Assembly: GCA_903813345.2 (NCBI GenBank)
Contig: CAIIXF020000001.1
Coordinates: 39,775,366 to 39,839,365, forward strand
Direction of reading: 5' to 3'
Origin: Owenia fusiformis
Taxonomy: Eukaryota > Annelida > Polychaeta > Sabellida > Oweniidae
Length of the DNA stretch: 64,000 nt
Part shown: one piece after another, positions 1-10,700 of the stretch
Layout of the letters: each line of letters opens with the position of its first letter
Position numbering within the stretch: position 1 is the first letter of the stretch
Made by a program: the position numbers and the translations under genes
The notes under the pieces: generated by a model
The model's input: only the letters and a program-made list of their open reading frames with translations
What the model was told of the DNA's origin: nothing
The model's database searches: none

Positions 1-672
1 CTTCAATGTTTTAGCATATCAAAAATATTTTGAAACATTAGTGATATCACTAAGGTAACAAAAACTTGAAATCTTTTTTTCGATGTCAATCTTTTCTAAA
101 TATGCCAGACTTTCATAAAAAAACAATGTTGATTGTCTAACCAGGTTAAAAGGAAGAATAAATTATGTTTAGATATCATTGTACCATATAATATTTTTAA
201 AATGCATTTTTCTCAGAACCATTTTCATGCACTGATAAGTTCATTTCTCGCTTGTTTATCAACCGATTTTCTTATTTTTTTCGGCAAAAACATGGAGGAT
301 GAATGCTATGCATTGGTATGAATTGTGGCTAATTAGAAGATATGAGTGACCTCTAAAAGTTGGTTTTAAATAAATTCACAAATTTTGGAACAAAAAGTCT
401 ATCAAAAACCACTTTTTGAAATTTAAAAAAAAAAGTTCACATATCACACTTTGATAACATTGGGTAAGACTACAATATAAGCCAAAGTGGTTTAAACTTT
501 ACATGGGGCCTTTAAGCTTTACAAAGGGCCATCTCAAAGGTTGAGACAACTAAAAATTCTGTTTATTGCTGGACATATTTTATGATTTATGACACTTATA
601 CTGAAATGTGAATAAATATACGGACAAACATAAGTTTTCAGTTGTACTTTTTCCAGTTTCTAATCCTTTTGA

Positions 673-1187
673 TTATTTAACAAAAATCAAACTAAAAAGC
701 ACAGGTATGACAACAGTCCAAATCGAAACGAAATGAAACACACCAGCAATGCTTGCAGAATTTATACATCTATCATATGCATTGTAGTCAACATTCCGTA
801 TAGCACAGATATGAATGTGTTTACATTGATTCTCACAAGATTCGTCCTTGGAAAAACCGACGCCATTGAAATCAATATATTTGCGAAATGTTTCACTATC
901 AGTCGTCTTGAATGATTCCACCAGTGTGTCCCATGACACGGGTAATAGACTAGTCAGATTGTAATCCTTTCTCGCCTTGTACAGTATCTTCCACTCTGAC
1001 CTCTCCAACGTGTTGGCTTCAGTTAGGTTGAGATAGTACTGCCAAATGTCGGTTGGTTCTGTATTGGTAGAGTCGTACTTGAAGAGTCTTATTCCAGGGT
1101 TGTTGGCGGCGGACCCTACCACACCAGGAAGTGTTGTTGCCCACGGGGTTACAGCAGGTGCCAAATATGCTGTACTCAAGGGTTTAC
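673..1187 (-). CDS. Orphan second copy of the last exon of the SMPDL3-like gene
   Basis: The minus strand from an AG acceptor (1188-1189) to a TAA at 673-675 encodes the same 170-residue C-terminus as the exon at 2971-3485. It begins at a GKPLSTAYLAPAVTPW motif, continues through IRLFKYD and QYYLNL, and ends with a hydrophobic tail. AATAAA on the minus strand (562-567) follows the stop by about 105 bases. No second copy of the five upstream exons lies in the window. This is therefore either an alternative last exon giving the same protein with a different 3' UTR, or the stranded end of a truncated duplicate. If genomic, it would be spliced only by skipping the nearer copy. Confidence 0.8.
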
Positions 1188-1578
1188 CTAAGATGTTAAA
1201 TGACACAATAGAAAGAAAGAATAGAACGTTTTTGCTTACTTTGATGAACTGAAGAAATTGTATATGCGGGTTTAATTTTTAGCTTGTGAAATTTTGTACT
1301 TTAACTTTGCACATGTTGTGACATTCGTGGTATTCTCTATTTGGGTTGTCATGCAATATATTTTTCGCAATATTTGTTTATGCAAAATTTCAAGAGCAAA
1401 CTCCCGTTGGATATTTTTCTACATGGTATTACAAGTAAAAAACGACTACTTCTGGGCTCCAGAAAAATATATTGATCTTATTATTAGGGTTGACATAAAA
1501 CAAGACAAACAAGACATTATGAAGAAATGACACCGCATTCGGAACATCAACTTTGTGCAAATATCATGGATTACATAA

Positions 1579-1873
1579 GTTACATACTCTCCAGATGAGG
1601 CAATCCTTGATTTTGCTTTTTCACTAGGATGAAGGATCAGCTAGGAGTTTAGTTGCACTTCATGGAACAATGAAACTACGTTCGACTGCAGTCAAGATTG
1701 CCATTCAAACAAGTTTTCCAAATGGCTTCAGAGCACCGTATCGTCAATGGGTTGAATGCAAGCGACTGTGCATCAAACATGAGGGAGAATACCTCTGAAA
1801 CCTTAGGGGACAATAGTTGCAACATTTACATTAAGTTATATCATGTACAAGTAGAAGGCGGAGATAAATTTAA
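1579..1873. other. Single-copy spacer between the duplicated segments
   Basis: This stretch follows the right breakpoint of the first copy and precedes the palindromic element. It does not match the sequence after the second copy (3877 onward). A 63-codon open frame at 1698-1889 on the plus strand has no recognisable similarity and runs into the palindrome, so I do not call a gene. Confidence 0.6.
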
Positions 1874-2332
1874 TTCAAAATATTTTTGATATGCTAAAAC
1901 ATTGAAGTGGCCCATTAAATATGACATTTTATTATTGAAATAGTGTGTCTTTTGTTCAATCTTTACATTGGTGTTAAAAAGATAATCTTTTTTGAAATGC
2001 ATTAAGAAATATTTGATGATTAAGAAATTTCAACTTTTTTTGAGAAATGGCGGGAAATTTGAATATTTGAGAAATGAAATGCTCAAAACCTTTTTTTCAA
2101 AAATTCTTTTTTTGTTCAAAAATCTCTAAAATCACTTTTTAAGTCCTGACAAATAGTAAATGAATGATAAAAAAATATTTTCAAACTTTAGACGGGGACT
2201 TTAATGCATTTCAAAAAAGATTATCTTTTTAACACCAATGCAAAGATTGAACAAAGGACATACTATTTCAATAATAAAATGCCATATTTAATGGGCCACT
2301 TCAATGTTTTAGCATATCAAAAATATTTTGAA
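1874..2332. mobile_element. Palindromic MITE-like element with 132-bp inverted arms
   Basis: Arms 1874-2005 and 2201-2332 are inverted repeats in perfect register (coordinates sum to 4206 throughout) with only a few mismatches, separated by a 195-bp AT-rich centre without an open frame. The outer arm end begins TTCAAAATATTTTTGATATG. The right arm continues into the duplicated unit, and its last 34 bases also open the window at 1-34. A second copy of the element may therefore lie just to the left. This is a nonautonomous foldback or MITE structure; superfamily unknown. Confidence 0.85.
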
Positions 2333-2970
2333 ACATTAGTGATATCACTAAGGTAACAAAAACTTGAAATCTTTTTTTCGATGTCAATCTTTTCTAAATA
2401 TGCCAGACTTTCATAAAAAAACAATGTTGATTGTCTAACCAGGTTAAAAGGAAGAATAAATTATGTTTAGATATCATTGTACCATATAATATTTTTAAAA
2501 TGCATTTTTCTCAGAACCATTTTCATGCACTGATAAGTTCATTTCTCGCTTGTTTATCAACCGATTTTCTTATTTTTTTCGGCAAAAACATGGAGGATGA
2601 ATGCTATGCATTGGTATGAATTGTGGCTAATTAGAAGATATGAGTGACCTCTAAAAGTTGGTTTTAAATAAATTCACAAATTTTGGAACAAAAAGTCTAT
2701 CAAAAACCACTTTTTGAAATTTAAAAAAAAAAGTTCACATATCACACTTTGATAACATTGGGTAAGACTACAATATAAGCCAAAGTGGTTTAAACTTTAC
2801 ATGGGGCCTTTAAGCTTTACAAAGGGCCATCTCAAAGGTTGAGACAACTAAAAATTCTGTTTATTGCTGGACATATTTTATGATTTATGACACTTATACT
2901 GAAATGTGAATAAATATACGGACAAACATAAGTTTTCAGTTGTACTTTTTCCAGTTTCTAATCCTTTTGA

Positions 2971-5900
2971 TTATTTAACAAAAATCAAACTAAAAAGCAC
3001 AGGTATGACAACAGTCCAAATCGAAACGAAATGAAACACACCAGCAATGCTTGCAGAATTTATACATCTATCATATGCATTGTAGTCAACATTCCGTATA
3101 GCACAGATATGAATGTGTTTACATTGATTCTCACAAGATTCGTCCTTGGAAAAACCGACGCCATTGAAATCAATATATTTGCGAAATGTTTCACTATCAG
3201 TCGTCTTGAATGATTCCACCAGTGTGTCCCATGACACGGGTAATAGACTAGTCAGATTGTAATCCTTTCTCGCCTTGTACAGTATCTTCCACTCTGACCT
3301 CTCCAACGTGTTGGCTTCAGTTAGGTTGAGATAGTACTGCCAAATGTCGGTTGGTTCTGTATTGGTAGAGTCGTACTTGAAGAGTCTTATTCCAGGGTTG
3401 TTGGCGGCGGACCCTACCACACCAGGAAGTGTTGTTGCCCACGGGGTTACAGCAGGTGCCAAATATGCTGTACTCAAGGGTTTACCTAAGATGTTAAATG
3501 ACACAATAGAAAGAAAGAATAGAACGTTTTTGCTTACTTTGATGAACTGAAGAAATTGTATATGCGGGTTTAATTTTTAGCTTGTGAAATTTTGTACTTT
3601 AACTTTGCACATGTTGTGACATTCGTGGTATTCTCTATTTGGGTTGTCATGCAATATATTTTTCGCAATATTTGTTTATGCAAAATTTCAAGAGCAAACT
3701 CCCGTTGGATATTTTTCTACATGGTATTACAAGTAAAAAACGACTACTTCTGGGCTCCAGAAAAATATATTGATCTTATTATTAGGGTTGACTTAAAAAA
3801 AGACAAACAAGACATTATGAAGAAATGACACCGCATTCGGAACATCAACTTTGTGCAAATATCATGGATTACATAATTAACATCACTTAAAATGAATAAA
3901 CAGGATCTGATGCTTCTGTATATTGCGAAATCGAAATTGAGACAATGGAACATTGATCATGAACCATCACTGATCGCATTCGGCTCTCAACATGTTGAAG
4001 CTTGTTGTACATACCTTTATTGTAAAATAATCTAAAGCTATCCGTGTGGTGATGAGCAAAATATTGCCCTAGGATGATGTCCGAGTATTTCACAATAATG
4101 TCATTCATGCGTCTGTTATACTCTGGTCTGAACCAATACTTCTTCGCATGCTTTTCGAACAGTCCAACGGGAATATGGCCAACAATATGGACCTATAAAA
4201 CATGTAAAAAGAGGTGCAGTTAGTGTGCATAATAAGCTGCAAGCAACCCATTTAGATCTTGATCGGAGGAGCCCAACTATCTAGATGGGGCAATAAGATT
4301 AAATTGGAGACTCTTTTCTCCAATTTCAAATCCCGAAACACTTGTTCGAACCAACAATACTTCGATACATGAAATTCGCACTACGAACAAAGCGTAGGAT
4401 ATGTTTTTGTCTTTGCAAAAGCCTAATTTTTGTTTTCACATACTTTTTCTCCCTGTTTCTTGGAATTTTCAAGAACATTCTCCATCCAAGCGAACTGTTC
4501 TGCTGGGTCGACTTTATTCTCAATGGCATTGTTGGAGGTGTAGTAGAGATTTGTATTGAGAACTATTACCCTATAACCATTCTTGTACATAGATTCTGTA
4601 TAGTATCCACCTAAAAATAACAAACCTTTAACATCAATTATATCAATAGGTACAGAATGTCAGTGGTGACAAATATCCCCGAGGAGTAAACATAGACTAT
4701 AACAGACGTAATATTACACATTCGTGTTCTTTTGATTCCTAAATAGACGTTCACAAACTTAATGCTTCAGTCAGGCTCGGCGATTGGGCGCCGTAACCAT
4801 GAGGTTGCGAGTTCGAGACGCGTGTGCTCGTGTTTATTTCATTTATCATAAATACCCTTTCTAAATGTCTGTTCAGATTCAGGGTTCTTCATCCAGATTT
4901 TCCATTTTTCCAGAACAGCGTCGTAAATTGTATTGTTTGAGTCTGGGAGTTGGTTTTTAGGATGGTAGTCGTGATTGCCTAGAGCTGCATACACAATGGT
5001 ATTTGGAAAAACGTCTTGAAGTAGTTGAGTTTCGTTTAGGATGATGTCTATCACAGTTTTAGTATTCAGAGTCGGTCCTGTATAGATATGTGGGGTGTCA
5101 TCTCTAAAATAAAACATGGATGTAGAAGACAATGACTTAATGAGTGCTGTATCAAAGATTATCACTTGCAAAGTGTTTTTTTAGTTTTCAATTGAGTCTC
5201 TTTTACTTGATCTATTATTGAATACTTGTCCTCATGATTTCACAGAGCACGGCAGGAATTAATTGTAATCTATGTTACTTACCCTGTCCAAATTATGAAA
5301 TCAGGATTTGGTTCAATTGATTTCATTGCATATACAGAGTCATTGACAAGAGCCCATGGGGCATCACAAAGGTAGTCCCCAAATCGGCCAAACCTAACTC
5401 TCTTGAGTGAAGATGGGCACGATTCTGCTGTTGCGTTCATGTCATATGTTGGGTCGTAATGAAAGTCCGATACATGCCAGAATGAACCTTCAAAAGTATT
5501 CAAAGAATATAATAAGAAAGATCCGAGTCAACATAATACATAAATATGCCATAACTGGGCCTTTTTATTACGATAATATTTTGATATATCAAGATATATT
5601 TTGACAAATCGTACGGACATAGTAAAACATATTTTTATGAATAAGAAATATCATTCAACGCGCTAACGGGAGCAGGTCAAAAACACATTTACAAAATAAT
5701 TGATCGATGATTAGTTGATAAGTCACGTTTATGTTAGCCAAACAAAATCAAAACTTTGTTTTTTATGTAAAATTACATCTTTAAGGTGATACTAGTACGA
5801 GGGGGGATTCATAAGTAGTGGGACAAATGCTATAACTTCACTTCTATCAACCAGATTTTATTCAAACTTGGAACACAGAACCATTAACATGTGATAATCA

Positions 5901-7160
5901 TTGTGTGAAAATTTCAAAAAGTTACACCCAACTTTAGTAAAGTGAGAGTTCCAATTATGACGTCACAACAGGATCCACGGAGCACATTGTTTGTCACTAA
6001 TTGCTAGTTAAATATACAAGTCTCAACTGATATTCAGGACGTGATCTAATCCATGACTTCTAGCAAGTCCTTTTGTAGAGCACATCAATTCTGTGCAAGA
6101 CTATTGATTGCTTATCCTTCTGGTGCAATCTCACTCTTTCTCAAAGTATTCGCCATGACAATCAATGCATTTTTGGCATCTCCTCAACCAATCTAGGTAT
6201 GCACCCTCAAAACCGTATTTTCCAAGATTGGTCATCTTGGCTCTCACAGCATATTCAGAATACATATACAGAATACCCCCTATATACTGTAGATTTTTTT
6301 ACTTCTTCTTTCCCATAGACTTCCAACAAACCTCTATAGGTCTCTAATAATGAACACTTCTTCAAAGCATTAAATTTAATCACAGCACGGATGTTTATAC
6401 GTGATTCTTGCTTTTTCATTGCTATTTTAATCAAATTTTGCTCCATCCAAGAAGGACTGAAAATGGCAGTATTCTGGTGTCACTGCTTTGTGTGACATCA
6501 CAAAAGCATGATGATGTAATATTTGTTACAGTTGTCACGACTACAAGGCTTGGGACAATATGAAACCAAATATTTGAAAATAACTGTCATTTTGAGATGT
6601 TTATGAGCATATTTATGTTGATCAAGTCCTTCATTTTTTAACTGCTCCGTTATCCCCTACTTTTGGTTACCATAGCAACCGTTGTTGCTAGGGAACAAAA
6701 TGAATTAAATTGAAATTTCACCAAACAATGCCTTATATCCTAGTCCGTTCATGTGCCAAATTTGGTTGAGATATGTACACAGGGACTTGTTGCCTCAGAA
6801 AAGTCCCACTACTTATGAATCCCCCCTCGTATTCAAGAAAAAATAAACAATATTTTGAAAATCAACAAAATGATGATTAACTGCGATATTGTATTGTAAA
6901 TGTAAATGTATTGTATTGTATTGTATTGTATTGTATTGTATTGCATTGTATTGAGATACCACAAAGTCGATAGTGCTTATATCAACACAAACATCGCTTA
7001 ATGTTTAATAGAACATCAGAAAGTTGATATATCAGTTATAATAGACGCAAATATAAATGTTACTCTTACCTATATTTGCGGAACATGACATCATTTGAAA
7101 TATAATTCCAAGCAGCGTCATTTGCGATACATTCCATCTTATATCGTACACTATTCTCAT
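2971..7160 (-). CDS. SMPDL3: Acid sphingomyelinase-like phosphodiesterase (SMPDL3A/B family), six exons
   Basis: Exons on the minus strand: 7070-7160, 5283-5487, 4856-5103, 4444-4610, 4015-4192 and 2971-3485. All junctions are GT..AG and in phase, giving 467 aa against about 455 in vertebrate SMPDL3A/B. The family are secreted or GPI-anchored calcineurin-like metallophosphoesterases that cleave phosphodiester or nucleotide substrates. Visible motifs: a signal-like N-terminus (residues 1-28), the DFH metal motif (38-40), GDDTPH (99-104), GNHD (141-144) and VGHIP (241-245). The usual GHTH block reads AHHH (283-286), keeping both ligand histidines. QYYLNL and the Cys-rich end follow, then a hydrophobic tail ending IFVK that fits a GPI-anchor signal as in SMPDL3B. 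The ATG at 7158-7160 is preceded by an in-frame TAA. A polyA signal lies at 2860-2865. The last exon is duplicated downstream. The gene symbol is a family assignment; A versus B is unresolved. Confidence 0.9.
4766..4836 (+). repeat. tRNA-like module, probable SINE head
   Basis: Within the intron between exons 3 and 4 of the phosphodiesterase gene, the sequence resembles a degenerate tRNA. It has an A-box-like GGCGATTGGGCGCCG, a possible anticodon stem GTAAC/GTTGC, and a B-box-like GAGTTCGAGAC. No acceptor stem or T-loop closes properly, so it is not called a functional tRNA. A tRNA-derived SINE 5' end is the likeliest reading. No tail or target duplication was identified. Confidence 0.45.
5798..6829. 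mobile_element. Internally deleted mariner element with perfect 27-bp terminal inverted repeats
   Basis: Identical inverted ends at 5798-5824 and 6803-6829 (starting CGAGGGGGGATTCATAAGTA) are flanked by TA at 5796-5797 and 6830-6831, as expected for Tc1/mariner insertion. The element is about 1.03 kb and lies in intron 1 of the phosphodiesterase gene. It retains only the first and last parts of a transposase on the minus strand. It cannot be autonomous, but its ends could still be mobilised in trans. Confidence 0.92.
6131..6446 (-). pseudogene. Mariner transposase remnant: N-terminal and C-terminal pieces only
   Basis: The minus strand opens at 6446 with a mariner-like N-terminal HTH region (residues around IRAVIKFNALK, then ETYRGLLEVYGKE and TVYR) and hits a stop at 6255-6257. 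Shortly after, in another frame, comes a typical mariner C-terminus: WLRRCQKC, then GEYFEKE and a stop at 6131-6133. The central catalytic DD34D region is missing. Recognition rests on family pattern. The deletion is large and the frame is broken. Confidence 0.8.
6889..6953. repeat. (TTGTA)n microsatellite
   Basis: About ten copies of a pentanucleotide TTGTA/TATTG, with one TTGCA variant near the right end and two interrupted units on the left. It lies in intron 1 of the phosphodiesterase gene, just beyond the mariner element. Confidence 0.95.
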
Positions 7161-7733
7161 TTCTAATGCAGCTTCAAAAGCTTAACTCCAATGAAAAAGT
7201 TTGTAACCCAAAAAATCGTTGAGGATTGGAACAGAAAGAGTAGTCTGTTGAAATCAAAGTATTAAACAGTTATTACTACACATATTTGTAATGCACCAGT
7301 GTCATTGTAATATTGAATATTCACTAAACTAAATTTGAAGAACATTATTAATTTGATAAGTTCGAGTAGGTCTAGAGTGTATGTTCAAAAGTAATAATAA
7401 GCTATACTAAGTTGATGATAAATACTAGTAATCCTTAACTAAGTGTTTCAATAGCAGGTTGATCTAAACATCGCAAATGGTGTTGTGCCTTATCACCAAA
7501 ACAAAGGTATCAGTATTCCATACTGTCTGTACATGTATGGTTTCATATGTTCAACAACATGTTAATGAACATGAAGAATAACTTTATTCACTCTGATAAT
7601 TTTCACTTAGCAGTACCAAATTGGTACATGTAGGTCAAGGTGAGATTAAACATTGCATTGAAGAATATACAAATATATTTTATTTTTCAAATTGTCGCCT
7701 CTCGTGCTTTTTAGATCAAAATAACAGTCATGA
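7161..7733. promoter_or_regulatory. Upstream region of the phosphodiesterase gene and 3' end of the LTD-PAN gene
   Basis: Intergenic interval between two genes on the minus strand. The upper part should hold the 3' UTR of the LTD-PAN gene: minus-strand AATAAA occurs at 7679-7684 and 7583-7588, about 50 and 146 bases past its stop. The lower part should hold the promoter and 5' UTR of the phosphodiesterase gene. I see no convincing TATA box or CpG-rich stretch. Confidence 0.4.
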
Positions 7734-10700
7734 TCAGGCAACGATTCTTTCAGCATATGTCCACCCTTCGTATGGCTGTATAAGTCCAGATGATGACGCA
7801 CAGTTTTCACCATATAGAACGCAGTCACCTGAACTTCTCTTGTAGCTTAATGACACACAGCCTGGTTGTCGCAGACACAAAGCCGCACATTTTATTAAGC
7901 TTCTCTCGAGTGAGCTAAGTAAGTTCCCGTCTGTACATGTCATTTTTGTATTTTTCGTGTTCTCGAATACATCAAGTAAGTTAAGACTTGTGCCAGCAGG
8001 TGTTGTGACATCGGGTGTTGTGATCGCAGATGTCGTGACAGCAGTAGGTGTTGTGACATCAGGTGTTGTGACAGCAGTTGTCATGGCATGTTGTGTTGTG
8101 ACATCAGGTGTTGTGATCGCAGATGTCGTGACAGCAGTTGTCATGAAATGTAGTGTTGTTAGATCTGAAGTAGCAGTTGTTGGGTTCGTGTCTGCAATAA
8201 CGTACATAATTTATCAAAATGATGACAGTGAGTTTATTGATAAAAACATATCTACGATAATTAAAAACAACACGCATTTTTTACTCAATAGATTAAGATA
8301 GCATGCATTATTTATTCTATACAAAGTGACACGGTGTAATTCCCCTGGGCGTGTCAAACTATGTTATATCTATGTTATGTTATATTATATTGTATCTCAT
8401 ACTTGAGTGGGTTTCGGGTAGATATCACCCGGGAATATATATCGTATCTGAGGAGCGGGCAGGATATATTGTATATGTCCCGCTCCAGGCCAAATGCGGG
8501 CAGATATAATATATCCATCCCGCTCCCGGGAATTTTTCAAAAGTTTAAAAAAGTTTAAATATCAAAAGTTTTAATTTTAAAATTTAATTTTTTTTAAGTT
8601 TAAATGTTACAATTTCATTGTATGGAACAAAAAGAATATTACGAAAATGTTGAATATAAATATCTTGTCATTTGAAAAAGGTGGAAAAGGTTATATCTAC
8701 CCTAAACCCATTCAAGTATGAGATACACCAGTTATGCACGGTCGGTTTGGATACATTGAATATCCCTTGGGATATACAATACATCTTCCCTCGGTCCCTT
8801 CGGTCCCTCGGGAAGATATATTGTATATCCCTCGGGATATTCCCTGTATCCAAAACCTCCCAGTGCATAACCCCTATATATTCATTGACCCTTACATGAT
8901 ACAAACGTATCCCTCTGTAAATAAAAAAGGTGCATGGTCATTTATTTATTTTTTTAAATTTTGCCTTAACTAAACTCTTGGAGTTATACTGGATATATGT
9001 TAGTACATGACTGGTAGAAATCTATGACATATGTCATTTCCCTTTAAATTATGTCATAAATTACATTTTTTCTCATGCACACTAATGGTCTTTCTTATAT
9101 TTTTTACATCAATTTATGCCATACTAATAATACTGACGATTTTATGAATCGTACTATTTAATTTAATTTAATCGTTCTATTTCTAGCATTTAACCATATT
9201 TATGAAATTCTTTGAATGTCATCCATTTGGTCAAATGTTGTATCGGTGGACAAATATATAAATGGTTGATATGATGATACAGAAAGATAAAGAATATTAT
9301 TGATAAAGTATCATGTCCAGTTTATCAATTAACCGAGTGTATTAGCTTACCCCCCTATCACACCAAACTCGTTCTAACCCGTTCTTGCCAGTCCTACGAA
9401 AACGTCGTAAAACGGGCTAAATCTGGCTGTGGTCGGGAAATATGTCTGAAATAATTAGCTTCTTCGTTCTTAAACAGTCTTCAATACGTCCATCTCGTTC
9501 GCAGTTCGTTCAGGTCGCATCACGACGGTGTGCAACGCCGTAGAACGCGTCCCTTAGTCAAGAAGGTCATCATGACCTGATAACAGAACGGTATGGTCGC
9601 AATCGAATTTTGAATCGATTCAAAATTCTAAAATCATATTCCCGTCTGAGAACGTTCATAAAGTTCGTAAATAGTCCTTAGAAAGTTGCAGCTACGTTCA
9701 TTCCGTTCGCACACAGTTTAAAACCAGTTTTGAAGAACGCAGTGGCAACTTGTTTGGTGTGATAGCTATATTTTTGCTAACTCGTTCATAAGCAGTGTTA
9801 AATACGTTCTTAATCAGTTTAAACCCGTTTGCAATGAGTTCTACCTCGTTCTCAACACGTCCTCAGACAGTTCAACTCGTTGTTAAAACGTCCCTAGTAG
9901 GATTGAAGTACGACGGTTCCGTTCGTAGTACGTCCAGCTCGTCGTTAGTACGTTGTCACTCGTTCAAATTGTAGAACGTGACGACCACGAGAACATTTTG
10001 AGCATTGTCTAGGTTCTAGAGGACCTACCCGTTCGAGCACGTTCGATGAAGTTTGTAAATAGATCCCAAACGGTTCTTAGTACGTCTAGTCCGTTCGTAC
10101 ACAGTTGAAGCCCGTTTTCAAGAACGTAGTGAGAACTAGTTTGGTGTGATAGTAGGGTAAGTAGGAAGCAAGGGTCCCCATGCACCCGAAAGATTTTTGA
10201 ATGAGAATTTTTTACACCGACAGGATGTCTACTTAAAGAATTTAGATGTTAACATTGCCATGCACACCGATTACAGCCTATATTTTATATTTCTTCAGTA
10301 TTATCATGGGCTTTCAATCTAGTTGAAAGCCCATGGTATCATCGATATTTTCATTTTTTACATGACTAACATAAAAATAACATTGATTAATCATTTTAAC
10401 AAAGATTCATGCAAATAGTTCTTATGAAATTCGACTATTAGCAAAAAGTGGGTACCTCAGGGGGCAAAATTATGAGCTCTTTTCATACATTTTTCTATAT
10501 AACTTTTTTAATAGGCAATGAAAGGTGGTAATAAAATGTATGTAAAGAACTTGAGAGTGGACCTAGTGATCTTGGAGAAATTGAAGTTTGCTTCACTAGT
10601 GACTGAGAAAAAAAATTGATTCTTTTTTCAAAAAATGATATTTTAGAGAGACGTAATTTTGTATAGGACTTTAGCGAACCCCTCGGGTTCCTACATTGCT

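Larger units (their letters stand above)
1..3876. repeat. Tandem duplication (period 2298 bp) of the 3' end of the phosphodiesterase gene
   Basis: Bases 1-1578 recur at 2299-3876 with an offset of exactly 2298 bp and no indel. The only differences I noticed are a few substitutions near 1495-1502 versus 3793-3800. Each copy contains a complete last coding exon of the SMPDL3-like gene and its 3' flank. The encoded proteins are identical, so the duplication is recent or the assembly has placed two haplotypes side by side. The right breakpoint is sharp, after the shared TTACATAA at 1571-1578 and 3869-3876. The left edge of the first copy lies outside the window. Confidence 0.95.

Noticed and set aside
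4766-4836. Functional tRNA gene
   Set aside because: B-box-like and A-box-like motifs exist, but the acceptor stem does not pair and the anticodon loop length is irregular.
7957-8301. Val-rich plus-strand frame
   Set aside because: Antisense shadow of the Thr-rich coding repeat on the minus strand.
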